From contig NZ_CP115300.1 in assembly GCF_027625935.1 (NCBI RefSeq), forward strand, positions 434,001 through 498,000: a DNA stretch of 64,000 bases, in the 5' to 3' direction. A program made the position numbers and the translations under genes. This stretch comes from Streptomyces camelliae. Lineage in GTDB: Bacteria > Actinomycetota > Actinomycetes > Streptomycetales > Streptomycetaceae. Numbering within the stretch: position 1 is the first letter of the stretch; every line of letters begins with the position of its first letter. The notes beneath the pieces were generated by a model, which was not told the origin of the DNA, did no database searches, and worked only from the letters and a program-made list of their open reading frames with translations. This document shows positions 18,601-26,098 of this stretch, one piece after another.

Positions 18601-19830
18601 GGCGAACGGGCCGGCTGGTCCCTCCCGGGTTACCCCGACGAGAACTGGAACCGGGTGTCCCTGCCGACGACCGACACCCGTCCCGGGGTCTCCTGGTACC
18701 GCACCGACGTCAACGTGGACCTGCCGCACGGTCAGGACACCTCGCTCGGCCTGACGTTCACCGACGACCCGTCACGCAAGTACCGTGCCACGATCTTCGT
18801 GAACGGCTGGCAGGTCGGCAACTACGTCAACTACCTCGGCCCGCAGCACACCTTCCCGGTGCCCAACGGCATCCTGAATCCGAACGGCCGGAACAGCATC
18901 GCCATCGCCGTGTGGAACCTGGACGGCAGCACCGGCGGGCTCGGCAAGGTCTCGCTCACCAACTACGGCAGCTACGCCTCGTCCCTGCGCGTCACGCAGA
19001 ACGCCAGCCCCCGCTACGACCACCGGACGTACGCGATGCCGAAGCGTCCGGGAGCGGATGTCACCCTGGACGTGCCGGACACCGCTCAGTCGGCACAGGC
19101 CTTCACGGCCGAGGCGACGGTGCGGGTACCGAAGGACCGGTCGTCCGCATCCCAACTGACGGCCTCGCTCTCCGTACCCGATGGCTGGAGCGTGAGCGCC
19201 ACGAGCCCCACGTCGGTCAAGCGCGTGCAACCCGGCGAATCGGCCACCTTCACCTGGAAGGTCCAGCCGCCGGCCGGGAAGCTGCCCTCCGCCTCGGCAC
19301 TCACCGCCACGGTGCACTACCTGCAGAACGGACGGCAGGCCGCCGGCGGTGACGAGCGCATCGTCGGCGGGATCCCGTCGGCTCCGCCGGCCGGGAAGAG
19401 CGCTGTGAGCGACCTGCCGTTCCTGTCGTCCACCAACGGGTGGGGTCCGGTGGAGCGCGACACCAGCGTCGGCGAACAGGCGGCCGGAGACGGCCGTCCG
19501 ATCAGTATCGCCGGAGTCGGTTACGCCAAGGGCCTGGGCACCAATGCGGTCAGCGACGTCGAGCTCTACCTCGCCGGACAGTGCTCCCGGTTGACGGCGG
19601 ACGTCGGTGTCGACGACGAGACAGGCGGTGCGGGAACGGTGACGTTCTCCGTGATCGCCGACGGAAAGACCTTGGTGACCACGCCGACGCTCCGCGGCAA
19701 ACAGGCCGCGGTGCCGATCGACGTCGACGTCAGCGGCGCCCAAGTGGTCGACCTCAAGGTCGGTGACGCCGGCGACGGCAATGGCAACGACCACGGAGAC
19801 TGGGCGATGCCGACGCTGACGTGCGGCTAG
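15658..19830 (+). CDS. Secreted GH35 beta-galactosidase with C-terminal NPCBM-type domain
   Basis: A 1390-residue extracellular glycosidase. The signal peptide is RRRWWRPVLATAATVALAAG followed by MTAPAVA. The GH35 barrel follows: TYLWSGEFHYFRLPSPDLWR, acid/base Glu217 in AYQVENEYYN and nucleophile Glu300 in LYSPEFQGGAFDPWGG, with TYGGTNWGW further on. Several beta-sandwich domains come after it. The last 150 residues look like an NPCBM carbohydrate-binding domain (ISIAGVGYAKGLGTNAVSDV to DWAMPTLTCG). It would remove terminal beta-galactose from plant or other glycans outside the cell. The GTG at 15658 has GGAGG five bases upstream. An ATG at 15646 is in frame but has no ribosome site. It is monocistronic and ends in a strong hairpin. 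Confidence 0.92.
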   Translation: MRSNRFGSEAARPGRRRWWRPVLATAATVALAAGMTAPAVARDVGGQPPATASAASPRAHTVSLDGYSFLVDGKRTYLWSGEFHYFRLPSPDLWRDIFQKMKAAGFNSTSLYFDWGYHSPKPGVYDFSGVRDVDKLLDMAQEAGLYVIARPAPYINAEVDSGGLPGWMTTKAGHNRSDDPQFLKYADEWLTQIDRIIARHQLTNGTGSVIAYQVENEYYNGSAAGRSYMKHLEDKARADGITVPLTGNNNGTFNSGTGALDVDGPDSYPQGFNCSNPSKWNGVPDISYDHPAGKPLYSPEFQGGAFDPWGGPGYDKCAQLINDQFANVFYKQNIAVGATAQSFYMTYGGTNWGWLGMPENYTSYDYGAAIRENRQLDPKYYEDKLIGYFTQSVDPLTKTEAIRSTPPDDSAVVDTARMNPDTKTQFHVLRHGNSTSTAVDKTHISLDFNAQPSADTTYTWDDPDSALQYAGSWSHVADQSYTGGDYKHTESFSNKAGDSLTVPFDGTAIRWIGSKTNNHGYADVFLDGTKVATVDDSGGENQAVIFQKTGLTPGAHTLKIVVNGNHSSGSTDNYVSIDAIDVPTAANATPTYPVVPQQPGTAITLDGRDSHVIVANYRLGDSQLQYSTSEIMTHATIGNRDVAVLYGDSDSDGETVLRYSSKPTVTSSGGTLTTTWDEATGDLRLNYAHKGLIRISISSGGKRPLLLLVGDKATAETFWRQDTATGPVLVRGTHLLRTATSLDDGHTVALTGDNADDKNIEVFTSADHVTWNGKALDTQATGAGSLAGKIPVAAPVHLPTLTNWKHAEESPEATPGFDDSSWQVADRTTTNSVSGINSLPVLYADDYGFHTGNTWYRGRFRATGKETGIHLVSDSGGNAQAFSAWLGGTFLGSSTTGSADFTFPAGSVKSKGDNVISVLTVNMGHEEDYNSTNGNKTARGLTSASLVGAPLTSVTWRLQGVRGGEDLQDPVRGPLSTGGLYGERAGWSLPGYPDENWNRVSLPTTDTRPGVSWYRTDVNVDLPHGQDTSLGLTFTDDPSRKYRATIFVNGWQVGNYVNYLGPQHTFPVPNGILNPNGRNSIAIAVWNLDGSTGGLGKVSLTNYGSYASSLRVTQNASPRYDHRTYAMPKRPGADVTLDVPDTAQSAQAFTAEATVRVPKDRSSASQLTASLSVPDGWSVSATSPTSVKRVQPGESATFTWKVQPPAGKLPSASALTATVHYLQNGRQAAGGDERIVGGIPSAPPAGKSAVSDLPFLSSTNGWGPVERDTSVGEQAAGDGRPISIAGVGYAKGLGTNAVSDVELYLAGQCSRLTADVGVDDETGGAGTVTFSVIADGKTLVTTPTLRGKQAAVPIDVDVSGAQVVDLKVGDAGDGNGNDHGDWAMPTLTCG

Positions 19831-19845
19831 ATGTGCAGCTGACGG

Positions 19846-19886
19846 ACGCCTGCGACAGTGGGTCCCGGATCTTCTGTCGCAGGCGT
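19846..19886 (+). terminator. Perfect 13-bp hairpin after the GH35 gene
   Basis: ACGCCTGCGACAG (19846-19858) and CTGTCGCAGGCGT (19874-19886) form a perfect 13-bp stem around a 15-nt loop, 15 nt after the stop codon. This is the most convincing terminator in the window. Confidence 0.8.
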
Positions 19887-20824
19887 TCAAAGGGGGTCCC
19901 GCCGGCCCCGGCGATCTGACGCGAAGGAGAACTCCAACGGCGTGCTCCAGCCCACTCCGTCTCCGCCTCAGGGACCCGGACACGCGGAGCCCAAGGGGGG
20001 ACCGTCCTGGGGACGCCAGTTGTCGACGACGGCGCCGTGGAGCAAACGCGAAGCAGGTGGTGACGGCTGCCCAGTCGGCTTCCTACGGACTCCTTCGGCC
20101 GTCGCGGCATCGAGACCAGAACAGCGGCTCCAAAATCCGAGGCCGTTCGCCACGCTCTGCCAGAATCCCGGCGCCTGGTTCGTACAACAGCGGCCCGGGC
20201 GCCGAGGGTCGGGATGAACGCGAGGGCCGAGGCTTGTCTCGGACCGTGGCGGCCCGTGAAGCTTCCCCCAGGGCACGGGCCTCGATTCATACGGGCTGTA
20301 GGTAAACCACGCTGTGCTGATCGGCTCCTGCCACTGGTCGTGCTGGTCCCCGGCTCTGATCGGTTTGCCCGCCGGTACGTCGACCGCGCAGTGGTTCGCG
20401 GTGAGCATGTACCTCGCCTTGGCGGTCACACGACACCTAAGCCCAGCGTGCAGTTCTCCATTGCAGCCGTCCCGTTCATTGCCGGCAGCTCACCTGGCGC
20501 GTAGGCCGCCTTCTCCACCTCGATGCGTACCGACGGCGCGTGCCATCGGACCGGCTCCCCGACCGGGGCGCGGGCCCTGCTGCGGAGCCTGTGAACGCCT
20601 CCACGCCGACGAAGACGTACACGCCGCTCCTCATCAGCCATGACACCGTGCGCGGCGACCTCCGCTCGGGGCGCGATGAGGTCCTACGGGTCACAGCGGC
20701 ACCCCTGGCGGTGACCCACGGGGTGATTGCGGCGCCGGCAACTCGTACCTCCGCTGGGCGCTGAGGATCCCCCCGGCGCCCTCTTGCTACCGAGAGACTC
20801 ACGCTCCCATGTGAGCCCAGATTC
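19887..20824. other. Unassigned stretch of about 0.9 kb
   Basis: No gene could be supported. Minus-strand text such as SGVYVFVGVEAFTG and PVRWHAPSVRIEVEKAAYAP (about 20480-20640) has protein-like composition in shifting frames, which suggests a decayed gene of unknown family. Nothing else is recognisable on either strand. Confidence 0.35.
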
Positions 20825-20854
20825 TTGACCCTGAAGTACAGAATTGGCTAGCCT
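20825..20854 (+). promoter_or_regulatory. Likely promoter giving a leaderless TetR transcript
   Basis: TTGACC (20825-20830) and TAGCCT (20849-20854) are separated by 18 bases, a good housekeeping-type promoter. The expected start point, seven bases beyond the -10 element, falls at or next to the ATG at 20862, and there is no ribosome-binding sequence before that ATG. I infer a leaderless mRNA. Confidence 0.55.
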
Positions 20855-20861
20855 AGCGCTC

Positions 20862-21440
20862 ATGGGCAGGCCCAAGCAGTTCGATCCACAAGCCGCCGTT
20901 GGCGAGGCTATGGAAGTCTTCTGGCGCAAGGGGTATGCCGCAACCACGCCGCAGGACCTGGTGGACGCTCTGGGTATCGGCAAGGGGAGCCTGTATCACG
21001 CCTTCGGGAGCAAGCGGCAGCTTTTCCTGCTCGCACTGCGGCGGTACGGCGACGCCCAGGTGGCCGCATTGGCGGAGCGGTTGCAGGGGTCGGGGTCGGT
21101 CAAGGACAAGCTGCGCACCGCGCTGCGGGATCTGGCGCAGTTCGATCTCACGGACCCGTATCTACGCGGCTGTATGGCTGTGAACACGTCGGCCGAACTG
21201 ATCGGCGCAGGCGAGGAGGCAGCCGCCGTAATCCGCGGCGTGTTCGACCGGATTGAAGGCGCGCTGCTGGCGGCGGTCGAGGAGGGCCTGCGCACCGGGG
21301 AGATCGACTCGCGCCGCGATCCGCAGGAGATCGCGAGCGGGTTGCTGGCCACCATCCTCGGCATGCATGTGCTGGCCAGGACCGCCGACGGCCCCGAACG
21401 CCTGACGCGGATCGTCGCCGCGGCTATCGCGGCGCTGTAA
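20862..21440 (+). CDS. TetR-family regulator
   Basis: A 192-residue repressor. N-terminal MGRPKQFDPQAAVGEAMEVF and GYAATTPQDLVDALGIGKGS with LYHAFGSKRQLF form the helix-turn-helix. The C-terminal half has the LRGCMAVNTSAELI and ASGLLATILGMHVLARTADG pattern of the large TetR group next to small oxidoreductases. The gene just downstream encodes an antibiotic-biosynthesis-type monooxygenase 82 nt away, its likely partner and perhaps target. The ATG at 20862 is chosen because GRPKQF is the usual N-terminus; the in-frame extension is short and lacks support. Ligand unknown. Confidence 0.9.
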   Translation: MGRPKQFDPQAAVGEAMEVFWRKGYAATTPQDLVDALGIGKGSLYHAFGSKRQLFLLALRRYGDAQVAALAERLQGSGSVKDKLRTALRDLAQFDLTDPYLRGCMAVNTSAELIGAGEEAAAVIRGVFDRIEGALLAAVEEGLRTGEIDSRRDPQEIASGLLATILGMHVLARTADGPERLTRIVAAAIAAL

Positions 21441-21522
21441 CACCGTCCAAGCCCCTGCTGAAAACACCATCCAGTCCGTGGCGAAACGGGCACACTCTCA
21501 CCACACCACAGAGGTGGTAGTC

Positions 21523-21852
21523 GTGGTCAACATCGGATTCTTCGTACGTATAGAGGCCAAGCCCGGCCACCAGGCCGCCGTCGAAGCACAGCTGAAGTCG
21601 GCCCTGCCACAGGTCGAGGCGGAGCCCGGCACCGTCGTATGGATGGCCCTCCGCCTGGGCCCGACCACCTATGCCGTCGTCGATGCCTTCCCCGACGAAG
21701 CCGCTCGCCAGGACCACCTGGAGGCAGGCCGCGCACGGTTGGCGGCCCATCCCGAGCACTTCGCTGTGCCACCAGTCATCGAGACCACGGACGTCATCGC
21801 CGCCAAGGTGCCGACCGCCGGCATCGGTTGCCCTGAGCCAGCCAAGCGGTAG
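21523..21852 (+). CDS. Antibiotic-biosynthesis-monooxygenase (ABM) domain protein
   Basis: A 109-residue single-domain protein with the ferredoxin-like ABM fold: NIGFFVRIEAKPGHQAAVEA, then VEAEPGTVVWMALRLGPTTY and DAFPDEAARQDHLEAGRARL. Members are cofactor-free oxygenases of quinones or heme, or simply small stress proteins. The GTG at 21523 is preceded by AGAGGTGG. It is co-oriented with the TetR gene 82 nt upstream and may share its transcript. The C-terminal extension past EHFAVPPVIETTDVIAAKV is short and variable. Confidence 0.82.
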   Translation: MVNIGFFVRIEAKPGHQAAVEAQLKSALPQVEAEPGTVVWMALRLGPTTYAVVDAFPDEAARQDHLEAGRARLAAHPEHFAVPPVIETTDVIAAKVPTAGIGCPEPAKR

Positions 21853-22033
21853 CGCTGTGCCGGGCGTCGCCCTCGTCCTCGGGCGCGACGGTGTCCTGCA
21901 GATCGATGACGACCCGGTCGGCGCCGGCCGACGCCGCCTTGTCGAAACGGTCGCGCCTGCTGCCGGGGACGAACAGCAGGGTGTGGCGGTGGCGATGCCG
22001 CCGACATCGAAGCGCTACTCCCCGACGCACCAC
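21853..22033 (-). pseudogene. CitE-like (HpcH/HpaI) lyase N-terminal remnant
   Basis: The minus strand reads HTLLFVPGSRRDRFDKAASA followed by GADRVVIDLQDTVAPEDEGD and ARHSATAWL. This is the N-terminus of citrate-lyase-beta-like enzymes (RSlLFVPGsrpdrfdKAaasGADlvilDLEDaVapedK). The match ends after about 50 residues. The start region overlaps an acyl-CoA dehydrogenase tail on the other strand, so two metabolic genes were joined here by deletion. Confidence 0.6.
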
Positions 22034-22119
22034 TGGTGATCGTCGGCGAGGGCACCAACGAAATCCAGCGAAATGTCATCGCGAGCCAGTTGGTCATGTG
22101 CGGAGGACTCGACGTATGA
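22003..22119 (+). pseudogene. Acyl-CoA dehydrogenase C-terminal remnant
   Basis: The frame gives VIVGEGTNEIQRNVIASQLV followed by MCGGLDV and a TGA at 22117-22119. GEGTNEIQRNVIArQLL is the hallmark end of acyl-CoA dehydrogenases (FAD-contacting C-terminal helix). Only about 38 residues remain. An ATG overlapping the stop (ATGA at 22116) opens MKIVDLWSLQPDGPPPP, perhaps the start of a former downstream gene that soon degenerates. Confidence 0.6.
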
Positions 22120-22594
22120 AGATCGTCGATCTGTGGTCCCTGCAACCGGACGGGCCGCCGCCACCACGGGTGTCCACGGCCACGCCGGTCTGCACGTGCA
22201 CCGGGGAGACACCGACCAGCGGCGCTGCCTGCCGCATGTTCTGGCACGCCAAGCGATGACGACCTGAGGGCTGTCCGGCAATCGGATCACCTGTCTCACC
22301 GTAGGGTGTGCGAGGCGGTGCGCTGAGTGCCGTTGGGATGGCCGCGAGGGAGTGCACCGTTGGACCGAAACCCCACCTGCTGCTTCTGTTTCCTGATCAT
22401 CGATCTTGAGCAGGACCCGGGAGCGACCAAGCTCCAGCTTGGTGCGGTTGACCCGGAGCGGGCCGGTGGCATGCAGCAGCAGGTCTACTCACACTCAAGC
22501 TGCCTGCGCGAACGGGTCCACGCGAATGTCGACCTCTGGTGGGAGATGTAAGGACCAGGGGAGGCGGCCTCGGATGCTGATCAAGGGGTGAAAT
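22120..22594. other. Unassigned stretch left of the IS256 element
   Basis: Apart from the short frame beginning MKIVDLWSLQPDG no coding signal is seen. The region contains no recognisable RNA, and the frames on both strands are short and of chance composition. Confidence 0.35.
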
Positions 22595-23964
22595 GGGGTC
22601 ACGTCCGCGGGAGTGGTGTATCGACGGCCACTCGGTGATCTCTTCTTTGAGGCTATGCGGTGAGTTCCGTCGGGATGACTGTGTCGTCGGTTTCTGACTC
22701 GATCGGGTGGAGGCGGGCCTTGGCCAGCAGGTCGAGTCCCATGTAGCGGCGGGCTTCGGTCCACTCGTCGTTCTGCTCGGCCAGCACCGCGCCGACCAGG
22801 CGGATCAGGGCGGTGCGGTCGGGGAAGATGCCGACCACGTCGGTGCGGCGGCGGATCTCCTTGTTGAGCCGTTCCTGCGGATTGTTCGACCAGATCTGCC
22901 GCCAGATCTCGCGCGGGAACGCGGTGAACGCCAGCACATCGCCCTGAGCGGCGTCCAAGTGGGCTGCCGCCTTGGGGAACTTGGCCTCCAATGCGTCCAG
23001 GACGTGCCGCATCTGGGACTGGACTGCATCGATGTCGGGTTGTTCGAAGACGGTCCGCAGCAGCGTGGCCACCCACGGCTGGGCCGACTTGGGCACCTGG
23101 CTCAGCAACGCGCGGGCGTAGTGAGTACGACATCGCTGCCAGCTCGCGCCGGGCAGGGTGGCCCCGATCGCGTTGACCAGGCCCATGTGCGCGTCTGAGA
23201 TGACCAGTTGGACGCCCGATAGGCCGCGGGCGATCAGGGAGCGCAGGAAGGCCAGCCAGCCGGCGCCGTCCTCGGCAGTGGCCACGTCCAGGCCGAGAAT
23301 CTCACGGTGCCCATCGGCGTTGACGCCGACCGCGATCAGCGCGTGGACGTTGATGATGCGGCCGCCCTCGCGAACCTTCTGCGTGAGCGCGTCCACCCAG
23401 ACGAACGCGTAGGGGCCGGCGTCCAGGGGCCGGTTGCGGAACGCGGCGACCTGTTCGTCGAGATGCTTGGCCATGGCGCTGACCTGGGACTTCGACAGCT
23501 GGGTGACGCCCAGGCTCTCGGCGAGCTTCTCCACTCGGCGGGTGGAGACGCCGAGCAGATAGGCGGTGGCGACCACGCTGATGAGGGCCTGCTCAGCCCG
23601 GCGGCGACGCTCCAGCAGCCAGTGCGGGAAGTAACTGCCCTGACGCAGCTTGGGAACGGCGAGTTCGACGGTGCCCGCGCGGGTGTCCCACTCGCGAAGG
23701 CGATACCCGTTGCGATGGTTGACTCGCTCGTCGCTGACCTGCCCGTATTCAGCATTGCAGAGGGCATCGGCCTCGGCGGACATGAGCGCGTCCGCGAACG
23801 TCTTGACCATCGCGCGCAGCAGATCGGGACTCGCCGCTGCGAGGTTGTCCTCCGCGAGGGCGTGCAGGGGCAGACTGTCGGGTGCGGTCATCGTGCTGAT
23901 CTCCTTCGTGACTCGACATCTCGAAGATCAGCCGGTGGCCGTTCATCTATGCGGGCGTCACCCC
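22595..23964 (-). mobile_element. IS256-family insertion sequence (approximate limits)
   Basis: A single full-length transposase gene occupies the element. Possible imperfect terminal inverted repeats are GGGGTCACGTCCGC (from 22595) and, reading inward from the other side, GGGGTGACGCCCGC (23951-23964, reversed). Both are followed within 30 bases by a related CGGCCAC segment. No flanking direct repeat could be recognised, so the outer limits are uncertain. An IS5-type remnant lies just to the right. Confidence 0.55.
22653..23891 (-). CDS. IS256-family (mutator-type) transposase
   Basis: A 412-residue DDE transposase of full family length. It has the typical N-terminal ADALCNAEYGQVSDERVNHR and NGYRLREWDTRAGTVELAVP. 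Catalytic Asp167 is in FVWVDALTQKVREGG and Asp233 in LVISDAHMGLVNAI; the Glu segment is NNPQERLNKEIRRRTDVVGI. The C(x)nH-like WQRCRTHYARALL is also present. There is no internal stop, so this is the one transposase in the window that could still be active. The ATG at 23891 is preceded by GGAGATCAGC. It lies inside the IS limits given separately. Confidence 0.92.
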   Translation of the reverse strand: MTAPDSLPLHALAEDNLAAASPDLLRAMVKTFADALMSAEADALCNAEYGQVSDERVNHRNGYRLREWDTRAGTVELAVPKLRQGSYFPHWLLERRRRAEQALISVVATAYLLGVSTRRVEKLAESLGVTQLSKSQVSAMAKHLDEQVAAFRNRPLDAGPYAFVWVDALTQKVREGGRIINVHALIAVGVNADGHREILGLDVATAEDGAGWLAFLRSLIARGLSGVQLVISDAHMGLVNAIGATLPGASWQRCRTHYARALLSQVPKSAQPWVATLLRTVFEQPDIDAVQSQMRHVLDALEAKFPKAAAHLDAAQGDVLAFTAFPREIWRQIWSNNPQERLNKEIRRRTDVVGIFPDRTALIRLVGAVLAEQNDEWTEARRYMGLDLLAKARLHPIESETDDTVIPTELTA

Positions 23965-24025
23965 GACGCGGGAGCAAACCCCCGGATCAGGTCGAACCCG
24001 TACACCACTTCCCAGGACGCAACCT

Positions 24026-24145
24026 GAAATGTCTTGGCGGGTGATCGCCGATGGCGGATACCGGGGCACCGGCCTGGTCATCCCGCACCGTCGCGAGCGC
24101 GGCCTGGCCGACCTCCCAGCCTGGAAAGAGGAGCACAATTCATTT
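24026..24145 (+). mobile_element. IS5-family transposase remnant
   Basis: The frame WRVIADGGYRGTGLVIPHRR followed by ERGLADLPAWKEEHN matches the DDE core of IS112/IS5-type transposases (the second Asp in vIaDgGYrGtgl and the spacer before the Glu region). It is cut off on both sides. It lies 60 bases from the IS256 end, so the IS256 copy may have inserted in or near it. Confidence 0.6.
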
Positions 24146-24427
24146 ACGGGACAGTGCTCAGGAAAGCTGCCCAGCTGGACTCCCCTCTGCATGAGCGCAG
24201 GTCCCTCCCCCTCTGGCCGGATGAGGACCATGTCGGCCTGTTTGTTGAACCTCTGAGCCGGATGCCACGTACCAGTCACGGCGAGTGGCACTGTGCCGCC
24301 CGCCGTGCCGCCAGGGAAACGGGTCGGCGGGGACACGCATGTCGCAGGTCGCTTGGGTGCTGCGCCTCCCAAGTCGTCGGCGGCGCACGGTAGATCGTGG
24401 GCTCAGAGGAAGGATCGAACGATTCCA

Positions 24428-25633
24428 GTGGATTCGAGTCGTACGGTCGGCAGTTCGCTCGACTTGACCACTCCAACAGGGCAGGAGGCTACGACGGGCG
24501 AAACACGCGTCCGTCGGCAAGTGCTGGGCCTGGATGGTCTCCGCGGCCTGGCTGCCCTCTATGTGGTCCTGTTCCACTGCTGGCTGTACACCTTCCCGGG
24601 GTATCCCGACAGTTCGGCACCTCCATGGCTGGAAGGACTGATGTTCGGGCGCCTCGCCGTCGTCTTTTTCCTGGTGCTGTCGGGCTTCTCCCTGGCGATC
24701 TCTCCCGCGCGTCACGGCTGGCGGTCGGGTGGTGTCAGCCAGTTTCTGAGCCGTCGCGCCTGGCGCATCCTGCCTCCGTATTGGGCAGCACTCACCATGA
24801 GTCTGGCCATTTCCTGGTCATTGGTGCCGGCTTCGCACTCCGGATCTCCTACCGGAACGTCAATTCTGGTGTATGGCCTCGTTGCACAGGACATCCTCAC
24901 CGCTCCGACACCGAACGGCGCATTCTGGTCGATCGGAGTGGAAGCCGAACTCTATCTCCTCTTCCCTCTTCTCCTCCTTATCCGGCGAAGGTCGAGCGCG
25001 GCGGTCCTGGTCGCGTGCGTGACACTTCCAGTGATCGCCCGTGGCCTGATGGCAGCGGGCGCATCCCCCGTGGAGGGCGACAACTGGCTCGCTCCACATC
25101 TCGCTCCCGTGTTCGTCGCAGGCCTGGTAGGCGCAGGCATCGTCGTCGCGTCTGACAGAGTTCGAAGCCTGCCCTGGGGACGGTTCGCTGTCCTGGCCGC
25201 CCTGCCTGTCCTGGCTCTCAGCGTCATTCAGGGTTCTGTTTGGACGGTGAACCACTACTTCTGGATCGATCTCGCCATCTCTCCCGCCATGGCAATGCTG
25301 CTCGCCGCAGTTGCCACCGGCAGACCCGCCATCCTGGTACGGCTTCTGACCACGCGCCCCATTCGGAGCCTCGGCAGCTTCTCCTACAGTCTCTACCTGA
25401 TCCATCTGCCGATCGTCATGACCGTAATTCGCCGAGTGGCCCCGCATTTTGTCTCGCCCGGCCTGCCCGTATTCTGGTTCACTCTTATCGTGGCCCTGCC
25501 GGTTTCAGTGCTCGGGGCATGGCTCTTTTCCAAGATCTTCGAGATACCGTTCAAGCGGAACAGGTCATGGAGATCTTTGATCGAAGTCCTACCCCGAGGT
25601 CGCCTGCGCACCGGGGCCGGACTCCCCCGGTGA
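24428..25633 (+). CDS. Membrane acyltransferase (acyltransferase-3 family)
   Basis: A 401-residue integral membrane protein with about ten hydrophobic helices. The N-terminus has the diagnostic VLGLDGLRGLAALYVVLFHC, with the catalytic-type His in the first helix, followed by LAVVFFLVLSGFSLAIS and the R-rich loop FLSRRAWRILPPYWAAL. FWSIGVEAELYLLFPLLLLI and LGSFSYSLYLIHLPIVMTVI complete the family signature. Such proteins O-acylate sugars, antibiotics or cell-wall glycans from the cytoplasmic acyl donor. The start is uncertain: GTG at 24428 keeps the conserved first helix, but its ribosome site (GAGGAAGG) is far. No partner genes flank it. Confidence 0.82.
   Translation: MDSSRTVGSSLDLTTPTGQEATTGETRVRRQVLGLDGLRGLAALYVVLFHCWLYTFPGYPDSSAPPWLEGLMFGRLAVVFFLVLSGFSLAISPARHGWRSGGVSQFLSRRAWRILPPYWAALTMSLAISWSLVPASHSGSPTGTSILVYGLVAQDILTAPTPNGAFWSIGVEAELYLLFPLLLLIRRRSSAAVLVACVTLPVIARGLMAAGASPVEGDNWLAPHLAPVFVAGLVGAGIVVASDRVRSLPWGRFAVLAALPVLALSVIQGSVWTVNHYFWIDLAISPAMAMLLAAVATGRPAILVRLLTTRPIRSLGSFSYSLYLIHLPIVMTVIRRVAPHFVSPGLPVFWFTLIVALPVSVLGAWLFSKIFEIPFKRNRSWRSLIEVLPRGRLRTGAGLPR
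25610..25631 (+). terminator. Hairpin overlapping the acyltransferase stop
   Basis: ACCGGGG (25610-25616) and CCCCGGT (25625-25631) form a 7-bp GC-rich stem with an 8-nt loop, ending within the TGA stop. It could aid termination, but in GC-rich DNA chance is possible. Confidence 0.35.
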
Positions 25634-26098
25634 CGGCGACGGAGGCGGTCCATTCTCGGCATGCCTGGGCGCGGACCGCGTCCTGCTGTGCGTAAGGGCG
25701 GCGGTCTCCAGCAGGTCGTCCCGAAGCTCCCGGGTAACACTGCCGGCCTCAAAGTCGACGAGGTCGTGGCGGTGGGCGTCGTGCGCTTCCGCCAGGCTCC
25801 TGTGGTCCGAGATGAACATGCGTCCGGCCCGCAACTACGGGGGAGAGCAGCGGGCCGGACGCTTCACGATGGCATGCGCCCCAGCACGACGCGGGCGCAT
25901 TGGGAACACCCAGGAGATGCTTCACGAGCCCCGCACGGGGTCACCGAGGCGGTCGAGGTCGATGGCTCCGCCCTCACCTACGCCACGCTGCACAACTGCC
26001 GGGCAGCCGTTCGTGTTTCCGGAAGGCTGCCCGCACCCTGAAGCCGACAAGGACAGAACCCGCGCGCCAGTCCGGCTTCATGACGCTTCATGACGGCT
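25634..26098. other. Mostly unassigned; trace of an adenylation domain
   Basis: A plus-strand frame at about 25940-26000 reads EAVEVDGSALTYATLHN, similar to the A1/A2 start of NRPS adenylation domains (vaveVDGsaLTYaeLdaRa). It is only about 17 residues long, so it is weak. Minus-strand RAGRMFISDHRSLAEAHDAH and LVDFEAGSVTRELRDDLLET (25690-25830) look protein-like but unknown. Confidence 0.3.
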
